Source: an uncultured Actinomycetes bacterium (GTDB taxonomy: Bacteria; Actinomycetota; Thermoleophilia; Gaiellales; Gaiellaceae). From it: a stretch of DNA of 13,393 nt. Of this stretch, positions 5,883-13,133 are shown piece after piece; the first letter of the stretch is position 1; each line of letters opens with the position of its first letter. The stretch lies in the NCBI GenBank assembly GCA_903930195.1, contig CAIYXH010000129.1:1-13393 (forward strand), given 5' to 3'. Under the pieces are notes generated by a model. That model was not told the DNA's origin. It did no database searches and saw only the letters and a list, made by a program, of their open reading frames with translations. The translations under genes and the position numbers were made by a program.

Positions 5883-7759
5883 TCTCGTTCCCGGTCAACC
5901 GGCATCGCATCTGGCAGCTCGTCGCGGACGCGCTCCTGATCGCGGCGGCCTGGCGGTTGACGTTCTTCCTCTGCTTCGACCAGAAGATCCCGCGGTACTA
6001 CCGCCACCTGCTCGACTGGCAGGTCTTCGTGATCGTCGTCGCGATCGAGCTCGCGATCTTCGTCCTCTTCGGCTTCTACAACCGCTGGTGGCGCTACGTC
6101 TCGACGCGTGACATGTGGGGCGCGGCACGCGGCGTCACGGTCGCCTGCCTCGTCGCCGACCTCGTCCTCTATGCGTTCCCGCCCGAGCACACCTCGCACC
6201 TGCCGCGGCGGATCATCGCCCTCGACTTCCTGCTGCTCCTCGCGTTCGTCGCCGGCACCCGTCTCCTCGCGCGCTCGCTGATCGAGCAGCCGAAGTCAGG
6301 CCTCGTTGCTCGCGGTAAGGAGGTGCTGATCGTCGGCGCCGGCAACGCCGCCGAGCTGCTCCTCCGCGAGATGCAACGCAACCGCGTCGTCGCCTACACG
6401 ACCATCGGCTTCGTCGACGACGACCCGCGCAAGAAGGGCATCCGCATCCACGGGGTGCGGGTGCTCGGGACGACCGACGACCTCCCGCACATCCTCCGCG
6501 ACAACCGGCCCGACGAGGTGCTGATCGCGATGCCGTCCGCACCGGGCGAGGTGCGGCGCAAGGTCGTCAACGTCACGCGCGCCGCCGGCATCCCGGTGAA
6601 GACGCTGCCGAGCCTGCACGAGCTGATCTCGGGCGACATCAACCTCGCCGGGCAGATCCGCTCCGTCCAGGTCGAGGACGTCCTCGGGCGCGAGCAGGTC
6701 GACGTCGACCTCGGCGCGATCGCCGCGTATGTCCGCGACCGCGCGGTGCTCGTGACGGGCGCCGGCGGGTCGATCGGCAGCGAGCTCTGCCGCCAGCTCG
6801 CCCGTCTTGGCGCGGCCCGGCTGATCCTCGTCGACCAGGGCGAGACGGCCCTCTACGAGATCGAGCGCGAGCTCCACGACGAGCGCAACTTCCCTGCCGC
6901 GATCCCCGTGCTCGCCGACTGCGGCGACCGGGCGAAGATGCGCTGGGCGTTCGAGCGCTGGACGCCCGACGTCGTCTTCCACGCCGCGGCCTACAAGCAC
7001 GTGCCGATGCTCGAGGCGAACCCGCTCCAGGCCGTGAAGAACAACGTCGTCGCGACGCGCACGGTCGCGGAGGTCGCGGTCGAGTTCGGCGTCGAGCGGT
7101 TCGTGATGATCTCGACCGACAAGGCGGCGAACCCGATGAACCTCCTCGGCCAGTCGAAGGCGGTCTGCGAGTGGATCGTCGAGTCGTTCGCCTACCGGGA
7201 CGAGATCGCCACGCGCTTCGTCGCGGTGCGCTTCGGCAACGTGCTCGGCTCGTCCGGCTCGGTGATCCCGATCTTCCGCCGCCAGATCGAGCGCGGCGGC
7301 CCGATCACGGTCACGCACCCCGAGATGACGCGGTACTTCATGACGATCCCGGAGGCGGCGTCGCCCGTCGTCCAGGCCGGCGCGATGGGCGGCCGGGGTC
7401 AGGTCTACGTTCTCGACATGGGGAACCCGGTGAAGATCCTCGACCTCGCGAAGCAGATGATCGAGCTTTCGGGTCGCACCGAGGAGCAGATCAAGATCGA
7501 CTTCACCGGCGTCCGTGCCGGCGAGAAGATGCACGAGGATCTCTGGGACGCGGGCGAGGAGGTCGGGCCGACCTCGCACCCGAAGATCCGCCGCGCCGCG
7601 CGTGCGCCGATCGACGCGGAGTGGCTCGACGACCAGCTCGCCGAGCTCGAGCAGCTCGTGGCCGACGCCGACACGCTCGGGGTCACGGCGAAGCTGAAGG
7701 CGATCATCGGTGCACCGGTCCGCACGGGCCACGCGGTGCTCGAAGACACGCTGCACTAG
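5879..7759 (+). CDS. Membrane-bound nucleotide-sugar 4,6-dehydratase/epimerase (FlaA1/PglF/WbpM/CapD type)
   Basis: A 626-residue protein of the long, membrane-anchored class. Four hydrophobic segments (~12-32, 49-67, 83-103, 112-130) are followed by a first Rossmann domain (VLIVGAGNAAELL from 149) and the catalytic extended SDR domain from ~288, with VTGAGGSIGSE (292-302), HAAAYKHVPMLE (368-379), ISTDKAANP (411-419) and YFMTIPEA. Asp414 and Lys415 match the catalytic Asp-Lys of PglF-type dehydratases, and Lys427 is the SDR lysine. The position of the SDR Tyr, normally Met in PglF/WbpM, is Leu423. Members turn UDP-GlcNAc into the 4-keto-6-deoxy sugar on the inner membrane face. The GTG start overlaps the aminotransferase stop (GTGA), so the two are coupled; no Shine-Dalgarno is close. 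Together they probably supply an amino-dideoxy sugar for a surface polysaccharide or glycoprotein. Confidence 0.93.
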   Translation: MISFPVNRHRIWQLVADALLIAAAWRLTFFLCFDQKIPRYYRHLLDWQVFVIVVAIELAIFVLFGFYNRWWRYVSTRDMWGAARGVTVACLVADLVLYAFPPEHTSHLPRRIIALDFLLLLAFVAGTRLLARSLIEQPKSGLVARGKEVLIVGAGNAAELLLREMQRNRVVAYTTIGFVDDDPRKKGIRIHGVRVLGTTDDLPHILRDNRPDEVLIAMPSAPGEVRRKVVNVTRAAGIPVKTLPSLHELISGDINLAGQIRSVQVEDVLGREQVDVDLGAIAAYVRDRAVLVTGAGGSIGSELCRQLARLGAARLILVDQGETALYEIERELHDERNFPAAIPVLADCGDRAKMRWAFERWTPDVVFHAAAYKHVPMLEANPLQAVKNNVVATRTVAEVAVEFGVERFVMISTDKAANPMNLLGQSKAVCEWIVESFAYRDEIATRFVAVRFGNVLGSSGSVIPIFRRQIERGGPITVTHPEMTRYFMTIPEAASPVVQAGAMGGRGQVYVLDMGNPVKILDLAKQMIELSGRTEEQIKIDFTGVRAGEKMHEDLWDAGEEVGPTSHPKIRRAARAPIDAEWLDDQLAELEQLVADADTLGVTAKLKAIIGAPVRTGHAVLEDTLH

Positions 7760-7797
7760 TTCGCACTTCTGTCACAGGGCTCGACCGGCGCTCTGGC

Positions 7798-7803
7798 TAC
7801 CGT
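7798..7803 (+). promoter_or_regulatory. -10 element (TACCGT) of the uvrD2-like gene
   Basis: TACCGT fits TAnnnT and ends exactly 6 nt before the GTG at 7810, within the 50-nt gap after the dehydratase gene. No Shine-Dalgarno precedes the GTG, so a leaderless mRNA is likely. No good -35 is visible at the normal distance. Confidence 0.5.
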
Positions 7804-7809
7804 GGCGCG

Positions 7810-9699
7810 GTGGACGCCCTCGACGGCCTCAATCCCGAGCAGCGCCGTGCCGCCGAGGCGGTGCGCGGCCCGGTCTGCATCCTCGCCGGGGCCGGCTCCG
7901 GCAAGACGACCACGGTCACCCGCCGGATCGCGAACCAGGTGGTCACGGGCGCGTTCCAGCCGCAGCAGATCCTCGCGGTCACCTTCACCGAGAAGGCCGC
8001 GGGCGTCCTGAAGACGCGCCTGGCGGCGCTCGAGGTGCGCGGCGTGCAGGCGCGCACCTTCCACTCGGCCGCCCTCGCGCAGCTGCGGCACTTCCGCCCG
8101 GGCGAGGTGGGGCGGATCCTGCCCGCGAAGGCGCTCCTCCTGCGCCAGATCGCGAACGGGCTGCCGGCCCCGTTCAAGTTCCGCCCCGCGGCCGACCTCG
8201 CCACCGAGATCGAGCGCGCGAAGGCCCGGCGCATCGGGCCGTCGGAGTACGCGGCGGCGCTCGGCGAGCACGAGCCGCCGATTCCCGTCGACCTGATGGA
8301 GCGCGTCTACCGTGAGTACGAGCGCCGCAAGGAGGAGCGGGGCGAGCTCGACTTCGAGGATCTGCTCGAGCGCACCGTGCGGCTCTACGAGAGCGACCCC
8401 GAGGCGTGCCGGATCTTCCGCGAGCGGTACCGGGCGTTCACGGTCGACGAGTACCAGGACGTGAACCTGCTCGGCCAGAGCCTGCTCGAGCACTGGCTCG
8501 GTGACCGCGACGACATCTGCGTCGTCGGCGATGACTACCAGTCGATCTACGGCTTCACGGGCGCGTCGCCGGAGTGGCTCCTCGGGATGGCGGGGCGCTT
8601 TCCCGGTGCGACGGTGGTGCGCCTCGAGGAGAGCTACCGCTCGACCCCGCAGGTGCTCGAGCTCGCGAACCGGCTCGTGCCCCGCCTCGGCGGTGCGGCG
8701 AAGGTCCTGCACGCGGGACGGCCGCCGGGTCCGGAGCCCGAGGCGCACGGGTTCGGCTCCCCCGACGACGAGGGCGAGGCGATCGTCAAGCGCATCCGCG
8801 CGCTCGCAGCCGAGGGCACGGCGCTCGAGGAGATTGCGATCCTCTGCCGCACGAACGCACGCCTGGCCGACTTCGAAGAGGTGCTCCACGAGGGCGGGCT
8901 CCCGTTCCAGGGCTCGTCGCTCCTCGGCCGCGAGGCGGCGCGGCGGCTGCTGAAGCTCCTCGACGGCGACCGTTCGACCGACGTCGCCGAGACGGTGCGC
9001 GCCCGTGCGGAGGATGCGGGCTGGCTCCCGTCGCCGCCGGAGCGCCTCGGCGAGCGGGAGCAGACGCGCCAGGCCGACCTCGCCCGGCTCGTCACCCTCG
9101 CGGCGGCGTTCGACGACGGCGAGCGGACCGGCGCCGAGTTCGCCGCCGACCTCCGCCGCCGCTTCGATTCCGGCGACGAGGCTGCGCGGGGCGTCAACCT
9201 GCTCACCCTGCATCGCGCCAAGGGCCTCGAGTTCGACGCGGTCTTCCTGCCGCGCCTCGACGACAAGGAGCTTCCGTCGCGGATGGCGCGTACGCCGGCC
9301 GAGCTCGCCGAGGAGCGCCGCCTCCTGTACGTCGGCCTCACGCGCGCCCGGACGATCCTGCACCTCTCCTGGTCGAAGAAGCCGAGCCCGTTCCTCGCGG
9401 AGCTCGGCATCGCGACCCGCGCGCCCGGCCCGCCGTCGACGCAGCGGATGAGCACCGGGCCCGAGCCCGGCATGGACTCGCCGCTCTACGCGAAGCTCGC
9501 GCTCTGGCGCCTCGAGCGCGCGCGTGACGAGGAGGTGCCCGCCTACATCGTCTTCCACAACCGCGTGCTTGCCGCGATCGCCGAGGCGAACCCGAGCTCC
9601 CGCGCCGAGCTCGGCGAGATCCCCGGCGTCGGCCCGGCCAAGCTCGACCGCTACGGCGACGACGTCCTGGTTGTCCTCAAGAGCGACTTCGCGCCGTAG
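7810..9699 (+). CDS. uvrD2: UvrD2-like superfamily 1 DNA helicase with C-terminal HRDC domain
   Basis: A 629-residue SF1A helicase that should unwind DNA 3'-to-5' using ATP in repair or replication. Motifs in order: LNPEQRRAAEA (Q motif), Walker A GAGSGKT (27-33), VTFTEKAA (Ia), ARTFHS, DEYQD (213-217, Walker B with Asp213-Glu214), GDDYQSIYGFTGA (motif III, Gln244), EESYRST (IV), LLTLHRAKGLEFDAVF (V) and EERRLLYVGLTRAR (VI). Residues ~557-627 form an HRDC domain (YAKLALWRLERARDEE...IPGVGPAKLDRYGDDVL). Helicase plus HRDC is the layout of actinobacterial UvrD2. The linker between core and HRDC has no cysteine, although mycobacterial UvrD2 carries a zinc-type tetracysteine motif there. The GTG start is the first codon of the conserved N-terminus and follows TACCGT; in-frame upstream codons belong to the dehydratase region. 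Confidence 0.93.
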   Translation: MDALDGLNPEQRRAAEAVRGPVCILAGAGSGKTTTVTRRIANQVVTGAFQPQQILAVTFTEKAAGVLKTRLAALEVRGVQARTFHSAALAQLRHFRPGEVGRILPAKALLLRQIANGLPAPFKFRPAADLATEIERAKARRIGPSEYAAALGEHEPPIPVDLMERVYREYERRKEERGELDFEDLLERTVRLYESDPEACRIFRERYRAFTVDEYQDVNLLGQSLLEHWLGDRDDICVVGDDYQSIYGFTGASPEWLLGMAGRFPGATVVRLEESYRSTPQVLELANRLVPRLGGAAKVLHAGRPPGPEPEAHGFGSPDDEGEAIVKRIRALAAEGTALEEIAILCRTNARLADFEEVLHEGGLPFQGSSLLGREAARRLLKLLDGDRSTDVAETVRARAEDAGWLPSPPERLGEREQTRQADLARLVTLAAAFDDGERTGAEFAADLRRRFDSGDEAARGVNLLTLHRAKGLEFDAVFLPRLDDKELPSRMARTPAELAEERRLLYVGLTRARTILHLSWSKKPSPFLAELGIATRAPGPPSTQRMSTGPEPGMDSPLYAKLALWRLERARDEEVPAYIVFHNRVLAAIAEANPSSRAELGEIPGVGPAKLDRYGDDVLVVLKSDFAP

Positions 9700-9778
9700 G
9701 GCCTGGCCCTGTTTCGGAGCGCCGGCCTTGGTCGAGGGTTAGACCTTCGGTCCGATCCAGCATTCTGCGCGACGCGCC

Positions 9779-10219
9779 TCAGCGAACCGAGCCCAGAAGC
9801 TCGAGGAGGCCGTCGGGATAGAGCGACGCGTCGCCGAGCGCGTCGAGCGCCTTCCATACGGCGCGGCCGGGAGAGCCGTCGTCGAACGAGAACTCCCATC
9901 CGTCCCTTTCGTAGAACGACGGATCGCGCAGGCGCGCTTCGTAGACGCGCACGAGCTCATGTCCCGTCGCACCCTCGTAGGCGTAGATGTTCTCGAGCGT
10001 GGCGAGGTACCGGATGTCGTCGAGCTCCGCACCGAGCTCCTCGCGAAACTCCCGTCGGAGCGCGGCGAGCCCCGATTCGCCGAACTCGATGCCGCCCCCA
10101 AGCGGTCGGTAGAAGGCGACACGATCGGGGACGCGCTCCTCGGAGAGCAGCAACTCGTGGCCGCGCCAGACGATGCCGAGGGAGACCGCCCGGATGCTGG
10201 GCTGGGGACGCCAGCTCAC
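9779..10219 (-). CDS. Nudix hydrolase
   Basis: A 146-residue protein with an intact Nudix box at residues 42-64: Gly42, Glu48, then Arg56-Glu57-Phe58-x-Glu60-Glu61-x-Gly63, fitting Gx5Ex7REUxEExGU, so the metal-binding glutamates are present. Nudix enzymes cleave a nucleoside diphosphate linked to another group (nucleotide sugars, ADP-ribose, oxidised nucleotides, dinucleotides); substrate cannot be read from the sequence. The early SIRAVSLGIVWRGHELLLSE strand and the FYRPLGGGIEFGE segment are normal for the fold. It is last in the minus-strand operon, starting (GTG) 9 nt after the DUF354 stop with no obvious Shine-Dalgarno, which suggests coupling. Downstream, 79 nt separate its stop from the convergent uvrD2 stop, with no convincing terminator hairpin. 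Confidence 0.88.
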   Translation of the reverse strand: MSWRPQPSIRAVSLGIVWRGHELLLSEERVPDRVAFYRPLGGGIEFGESGLAALRREFREELGAELDDIRYLATLENIYAYEGATGHELVRVYEARLRDPSFYERDGWEFSFDDGSPGRAVWKALDALGDASLYPDGLLELLGSVR

Positions 10220-10228
10220 CGCGCGAGA

Positions 10229-11239
10229 TCAGTCGACCGCGGAGAGCAGCAGATCGAGCAAGAGCTGCGGGTCGCGCAGCTCCGGCATCGTGCCGCCGCC
10301 GGGGCGCTTCTCGAGCTCGAGCGCGCGCGGGTCGGTGAGCGGACGCAGGCGGCCCTGGCGGATCAGCTCCTCGTCGACGCCGCCGAGACGGCCGCCGTAG
10401 GTCGTGTAGACCGGGACGCCGAGCGCCGCCGCCTCGCGGTTCATCGTGCCGCCCGCCGAGACCACGAGGTCGGCGAAGGCGACGAGGCTCTGGGCATCGA
10501 CAGCCTGGTCGGGGACGATCACCGACGGGAGCGCGAGCGAGCGGACGTACTCGCGCTGCTCCTCCGTGCGCGGCAGCACGACCGCATGCACGGTGTCGAG
10601 GTTCCCGAGGCGGTCGAGCGTCTGCGGGAAGAGCGGATTCTGGTGGCGGTGGTAGAGCGACACGTCCGGCGGCGGCCGCAGGATCACGAGCACGCGCTCG
10701 CGGTCGACGCCGAGGAACTCGAGCACGGCCGGGTCGGGGACGAGGCTGGAGAGGTAGTACTCCTCCTTGAGCCCGGGGTACTGGAGCAGCTTCGGCGGCT
10801 TCGCGCCGTAGCGCGCGAGCCGCTCCGGCGGGATCGACGCCGGGACGACGACGCGGGTCGCCGCGCGGCAGCCGAGCTGGTGCTGGAGCCACGCGAACTC
10901 GTAGTCGAAGGTCGTCGAGCTGGGGATGCCGAGCCGGCGCGCAGTCAGCGTCAGCTCGTGCGAGCCGTGCGCGAGCGCGACGTCGAAGTTGCGGCCCTTC
11001 GCCCAGCCGTGCAGCGCGCTCAGGCGCGAGGCCATCTGGCGGGCCTTGCCGGAGCGCGAGCGGCCGCCGTGGTGGCCGAGCACCGTCGCCGTCATGCCGT
11101 GCTGCTCGATCAGCTGCAGCGTCTGCGCGTAGTCGCGCGCCGTGATCTCGACCGTGTCGCCGCGCGCTTCCAGCAACCGCACGAGCGGGGCGTAGACGAG
11201 CGGATGGGCGCTCGCCGTCATGTCGATCCAGACCTTCAT
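10229..11239 (-). CDS. DUF354 family protein (glycosyltransferase/epimerase-like fold)
   Basis: A 336-residue protein recognised as DUF354 by its N-terminal VWIDMTASAHPLVYAPLVRLLEARG, ITARDYAQT and LGHHGG, and by the C-terminal SAGGTMNREAAALGVPVYTTYGG (261-283), a glycine-rich loop plus Glu like the nucleotide-sugar site of GT-B enzymes such as MurG and of UDP-GlcNAc 2-epimerases. There is no signal peptide or membrane helix, so it is probably cytosolic. The exact function of DUF354 proteins is not established; a role in polysaccharide synthesis is inferred from fold and from the AsnB-type partner. The ATG shares an ATGA overlap with the asnB stop and has an AGGA site 8 nt upstream. The Nudix gene follows after 9 nt. 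Confidence 0.85.
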   Translation of the reverse strand: MKVWIDMTASAHPLVYAPLVRLLEARGDTVEITARDYAQTLQLIEQHGMTATVLGHHGGRSRSGKARQMASRLSALHGWAKGRNFDVALAHGSHELTLTARRLGIPSSTTFDYEFAWLQHQLGCRAATRVVVPASIPPERLARYGAKPPKLLQYPGLKEEYYLSSLVPDPAVLEFLGVDRERVLVILRPPPDVSLYHRHQNPLFPQTLDRLGNLDTVHAVVLPRTEEQREYVRSLALPSVIVPDQAVDAQSLVAFADLVVSAGGTMNREAAALGVPVYTTYGGRLGGVDEELIRQGRLRPLTDPRALELEKRPGGGTMPELRDPQLLLDLLLSAVD

Positions 11240-13107
11240 GCCAGCGATCCTGCCAGTCCGACGCCTCGGCCTGCGCCTTCGACGTGATGCTCGTACCAGA
11301 GCGTGAAGACGAGGAGGCCCCAAAGCTGGCGCGAAAGGTCCTCGCGGCCGGCGACATGGCGCTCGAGCAGGCCGGTGACGGCCTCGGGGCGGAAGTACCC
11401 CTGGCGGCGGACCGTCTCGGCCGAGAGCGTCTCGCGCGCGAAGGGCTCGAGCGCGCCGCGCAGCCAGGCGGCTGCTGGGATCGAGAAGCCGCGCTTGCGC
11501 CCGTTCACGACCTGCTCCGGCAGGAGCGGGGCGACCGCGCGGCGCAGCAGCCGCTTCTTCTCGAAGCCGCGCACCTTGTGGCGCGAGGGGAGCGAGAGCG
11601 CGAAGTTCGAGATGGCCGTGTCCATGAACGGTACGCGCGTCTCGAGCGACCACGCCATCGAGGCGCGGTCGTTCTTCGTGAGCAGGTCGTCGACGAGGTA
11701 GGTGCCGAGATCGACATCCTGGAGACGGGTGAGGAGCTCGTGGCCCTCGGTCTCGGCGAAGCGGTCGCGCATCCCGGCGATCGGGTCGGACGGGTGCACG
11801 CGGCCGGTCAGCTCGGCGCGGGCGTCCGCCGAGAAGATCTCCTTCCAGCCGTGATGGCGCTCGAGCGGCGGCAGGTGTGCCGCGCGGACGAAGCGCTTCG
11901 CCTTGAAGTCGAAGCTCGCCTTGCGCGACGACGACGGCAGCAGCTCGACGAGCGGCCGCGCGGCTCCCGCAAGCCCCCCTGCTCGTTGCGCAAGCAGGTC
12001 GGCGACGTAGGTGTAGTAGCCGCCGAAGAGCTCGTCGCCGCCCTCGCCCGAGAGCGCGACCTTCACATCCTCGGCCGCGAGCTGCGAGACGAGATAGGTG
12101 GGCAGCGCCGACGAGTCGGCGAACGGCTCGTCGAAGGCCTCGGCGAGCGCGGGTAGGAGCAGGGCGGCGTCGGGCTTCAGCACGAGCTCGCGGTGCTCGG
12201 TGCCGTAGCGCTCCGAGACGGCGCGTGCGCCCGCGAGCTCGTCGAACGACGCCTCGGCAAAGCCGATCGAGAACGTCCGCACCGGTGCCGAGCTCTCCTG
12301 TGCCGCCAGTGCCGCGAGCGCACCCGAGTCGACGCCGCCCGAGAGCAGCACCCCGACCGGGACGTCGGCCACGAGGTGCGCGCGCACCGAGTCGCGCAGC
12401 CGCGCGCGGCACTCCTCGAGCAACTCGGCCTCGTCTTCGCCGTGCCGCGGCTCGACGGGCGCGGGACGTGCGTAGCGGCTGAGCGAGGCGCGGCCGTCCT
12501 CCCAGACCAGAACGTGCCCGGCCGGGAGCTTGCGGATCTCGCGGTAGATCGTGAGTGGCGCCGGGACGCAGTTGAGCGCGAGGTAGGCCTCGAGCGCGTC
12601 GAGGTCCAGCTCGCCCTTCGGCAACGCGTCCAGCTCCGAGGCGAAGGCCAGCTCGCCACCGGCGATACGGTAGGCGAGCGGCTTGATCCCGAAGCGGTCC
12701 CGGACGAGCACGAGGCGGCGCTTCGGAGCGTCCCAGATCGCGATCGCGAACATCCCGCGCAGCCGTTCGGCGAAGCTCGTGCCCCACTGCTCGTAGGCGT
12801 GCACGAGCGTCTCGGTGTCGGAGGAGGTGCGAAAGCGGTGGCCGGCGCGCTCGAGCTCGCGGCGGAGCTCGGCGTAGTTGTAGATCTCGCCGTTCTGGAC
12901 GACCGTGCAGGTGCCGTCCTCGTTCGCGATCGGCTGGTCGCCGCCGGTGAGGTCGATGATCGCGAGCCGGCGGGAGGCGAGGCCGATCCCGTCGGCCACG
13001 AACGCACCGCCCGCGTCGGGGCCGCGGTGGATCAGCGTCCGCGCCATCGCGTCGAGCCGCTCGCGGTCGACCGGCGTCTCGGAGGCAATCCCGCAGATCC
13101 CGCACAT
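11236..13107 (-). CDS. asnB: AsnB-type glutamine-dependent asparagine synthetase/amidotransferase
   Basis: A 623-residue class II glutamine amidotransferase. The start is fixed by MCGICGIA: Cys2 becomes the N-terminal nucleophile after Met removal. Glutaminase residues follow: SRRLAIIDL (46-53), QNGEIYNY (71-78) and SDTETLVHAY (96-105, Asp97). The synthetase domain has the pyrophosphate loop LLSGGVDSG (SGGVDS at 256-261), SGEGGDELFGGY (353-364) and LTKNDRASMAWSLETRVPFMD. The reaction is ATP-dependent amidation of a carboxylate using glutamine-derived ammonia. Free asparagine is the classic product, but long AsnB paralogues beside glycan genes often amidate other acids such as uronic sugars or peptide carboxylates, and the operon with DUF354 leaves this open. 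No Shine-Dalgarno precedes the ATG; TAGACT lies 7 nt upstream. An in-frame extension to 13203 exists but would displace the nucleophile. Confidence 0.93.
   Translation of the reverse strand: MCGICGIASETPVDRERLDAMARTLIHRGPDAGGAFVADGIGLASRRLAIIDLTGGDQPIANEDGTCTVVQNGEIYNYAELRRELERAGHRFRTSSDTETLVHAYEQWGTSFAERLRGMFAIAIWDAPKRRLVLVRDRFGIKPLAYRIAGGELAFASELDALPKGELDLDALEAYLALNCVPAPLTIYREIRKLPAGHVLVWEDGRASLSRYARPAPVEPRHGEDEAELLEECRARLRDSVRAHLVADVPVGVLLSGGVDSGALAALAAQESSAPVRTFSIGFAEASFDELAGARAVSERYGTEHRELVLKPDAALLLPALAEAFDEPFADSSALPTYLVSQLAAEDVKVALSGEGGDELFGGYYTYVADLLAQRAGGLAGAARPLVELLPSSSRKASFDFKAKRFVRAAHLPPLERHHGWKEIFSADARAELTGRVHPSDPIAGMRDRFAETEGHELLTRLQDVDLGTYLVDDLLTKNDRASMAWSLETRVPFMDTAISNFALSLPSRHKVRGFEKKRLLRRAVAPLLPEQVVNGRKRGFSIPAAAWLRGALEPFARETLSAETVRRQGYFRPEAVTGLLERHVAGREDLSRQLWGLLVFTLWYEHHVEGAGRGVGLAGSLA
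11248..11251 (-). promoter_or_regulatory. Shine-Dalgarno site (AGGA) of the DUF354 gene
   Basis: On the minus strand AGGA ends 8 nt before the ATG at 11239 and lies within the last codons of asnB. It supports the ATGA-overlap start. Confidence 0.5.
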
Positions 13108-13114
13108 GGGGGCG

Positions 13115-13120
13115 AGTCTA
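13115..13120 (-). promoter_or_regulatory. -10 element (TAGACT) of the asnB operon
   Basis: Read on the minus strand, TAGACT fits TAnnnT and ends 7 nt before the asnB ATG, just after the stop of the MMPL gene. With no Shine-Dalgarno before the ATG, this predicts a leaderless mRNA for the asnB-DUF354-Nudix operon. No convincing -35 is present. Confidence 0.45.
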
Positions 13121-13133
13121 CGGGCGGGTCGCG

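Noticed and set aside
6296..7756. A 486-codon minus-strand open frame opposite the dehydratase gene
   Set aside because: Antisense shadow of a strongly supported gene; composition dominated by Arg, Asp, Leu and Val with no recognisable domain.
7171..7809. Upstream extension of the uvrD2-like gene into the dehydratase gene
   Set aside because: The conserved helicase N-terminus begins at GTG 7810, and the upstream codons are an out-of-frame shadow of the dehydratase.
7756..9558. A 600-codon minus-strand open frame opposite uvrD2
   Set aside because: The + strand frame holds every SF1 helicase motif in order; the antisense frame has none of any family.
9700..9778. A bidirectional terminator between uvrD2 and the Nudix gene
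   Set aside because: Only weak stems are seen (GACC-TTC-GGTC around 9743, and a GCGC palindrome near 9768) with no T-tract on either strand.
9959..11287. A 442-codon plus-strand open frame opposite the Nudix and DUF354 genes
   Set aside because: Arg/Glu-rich shadow; the minus-strand frames carry an intact Nudix box and the DUF354 signatures.
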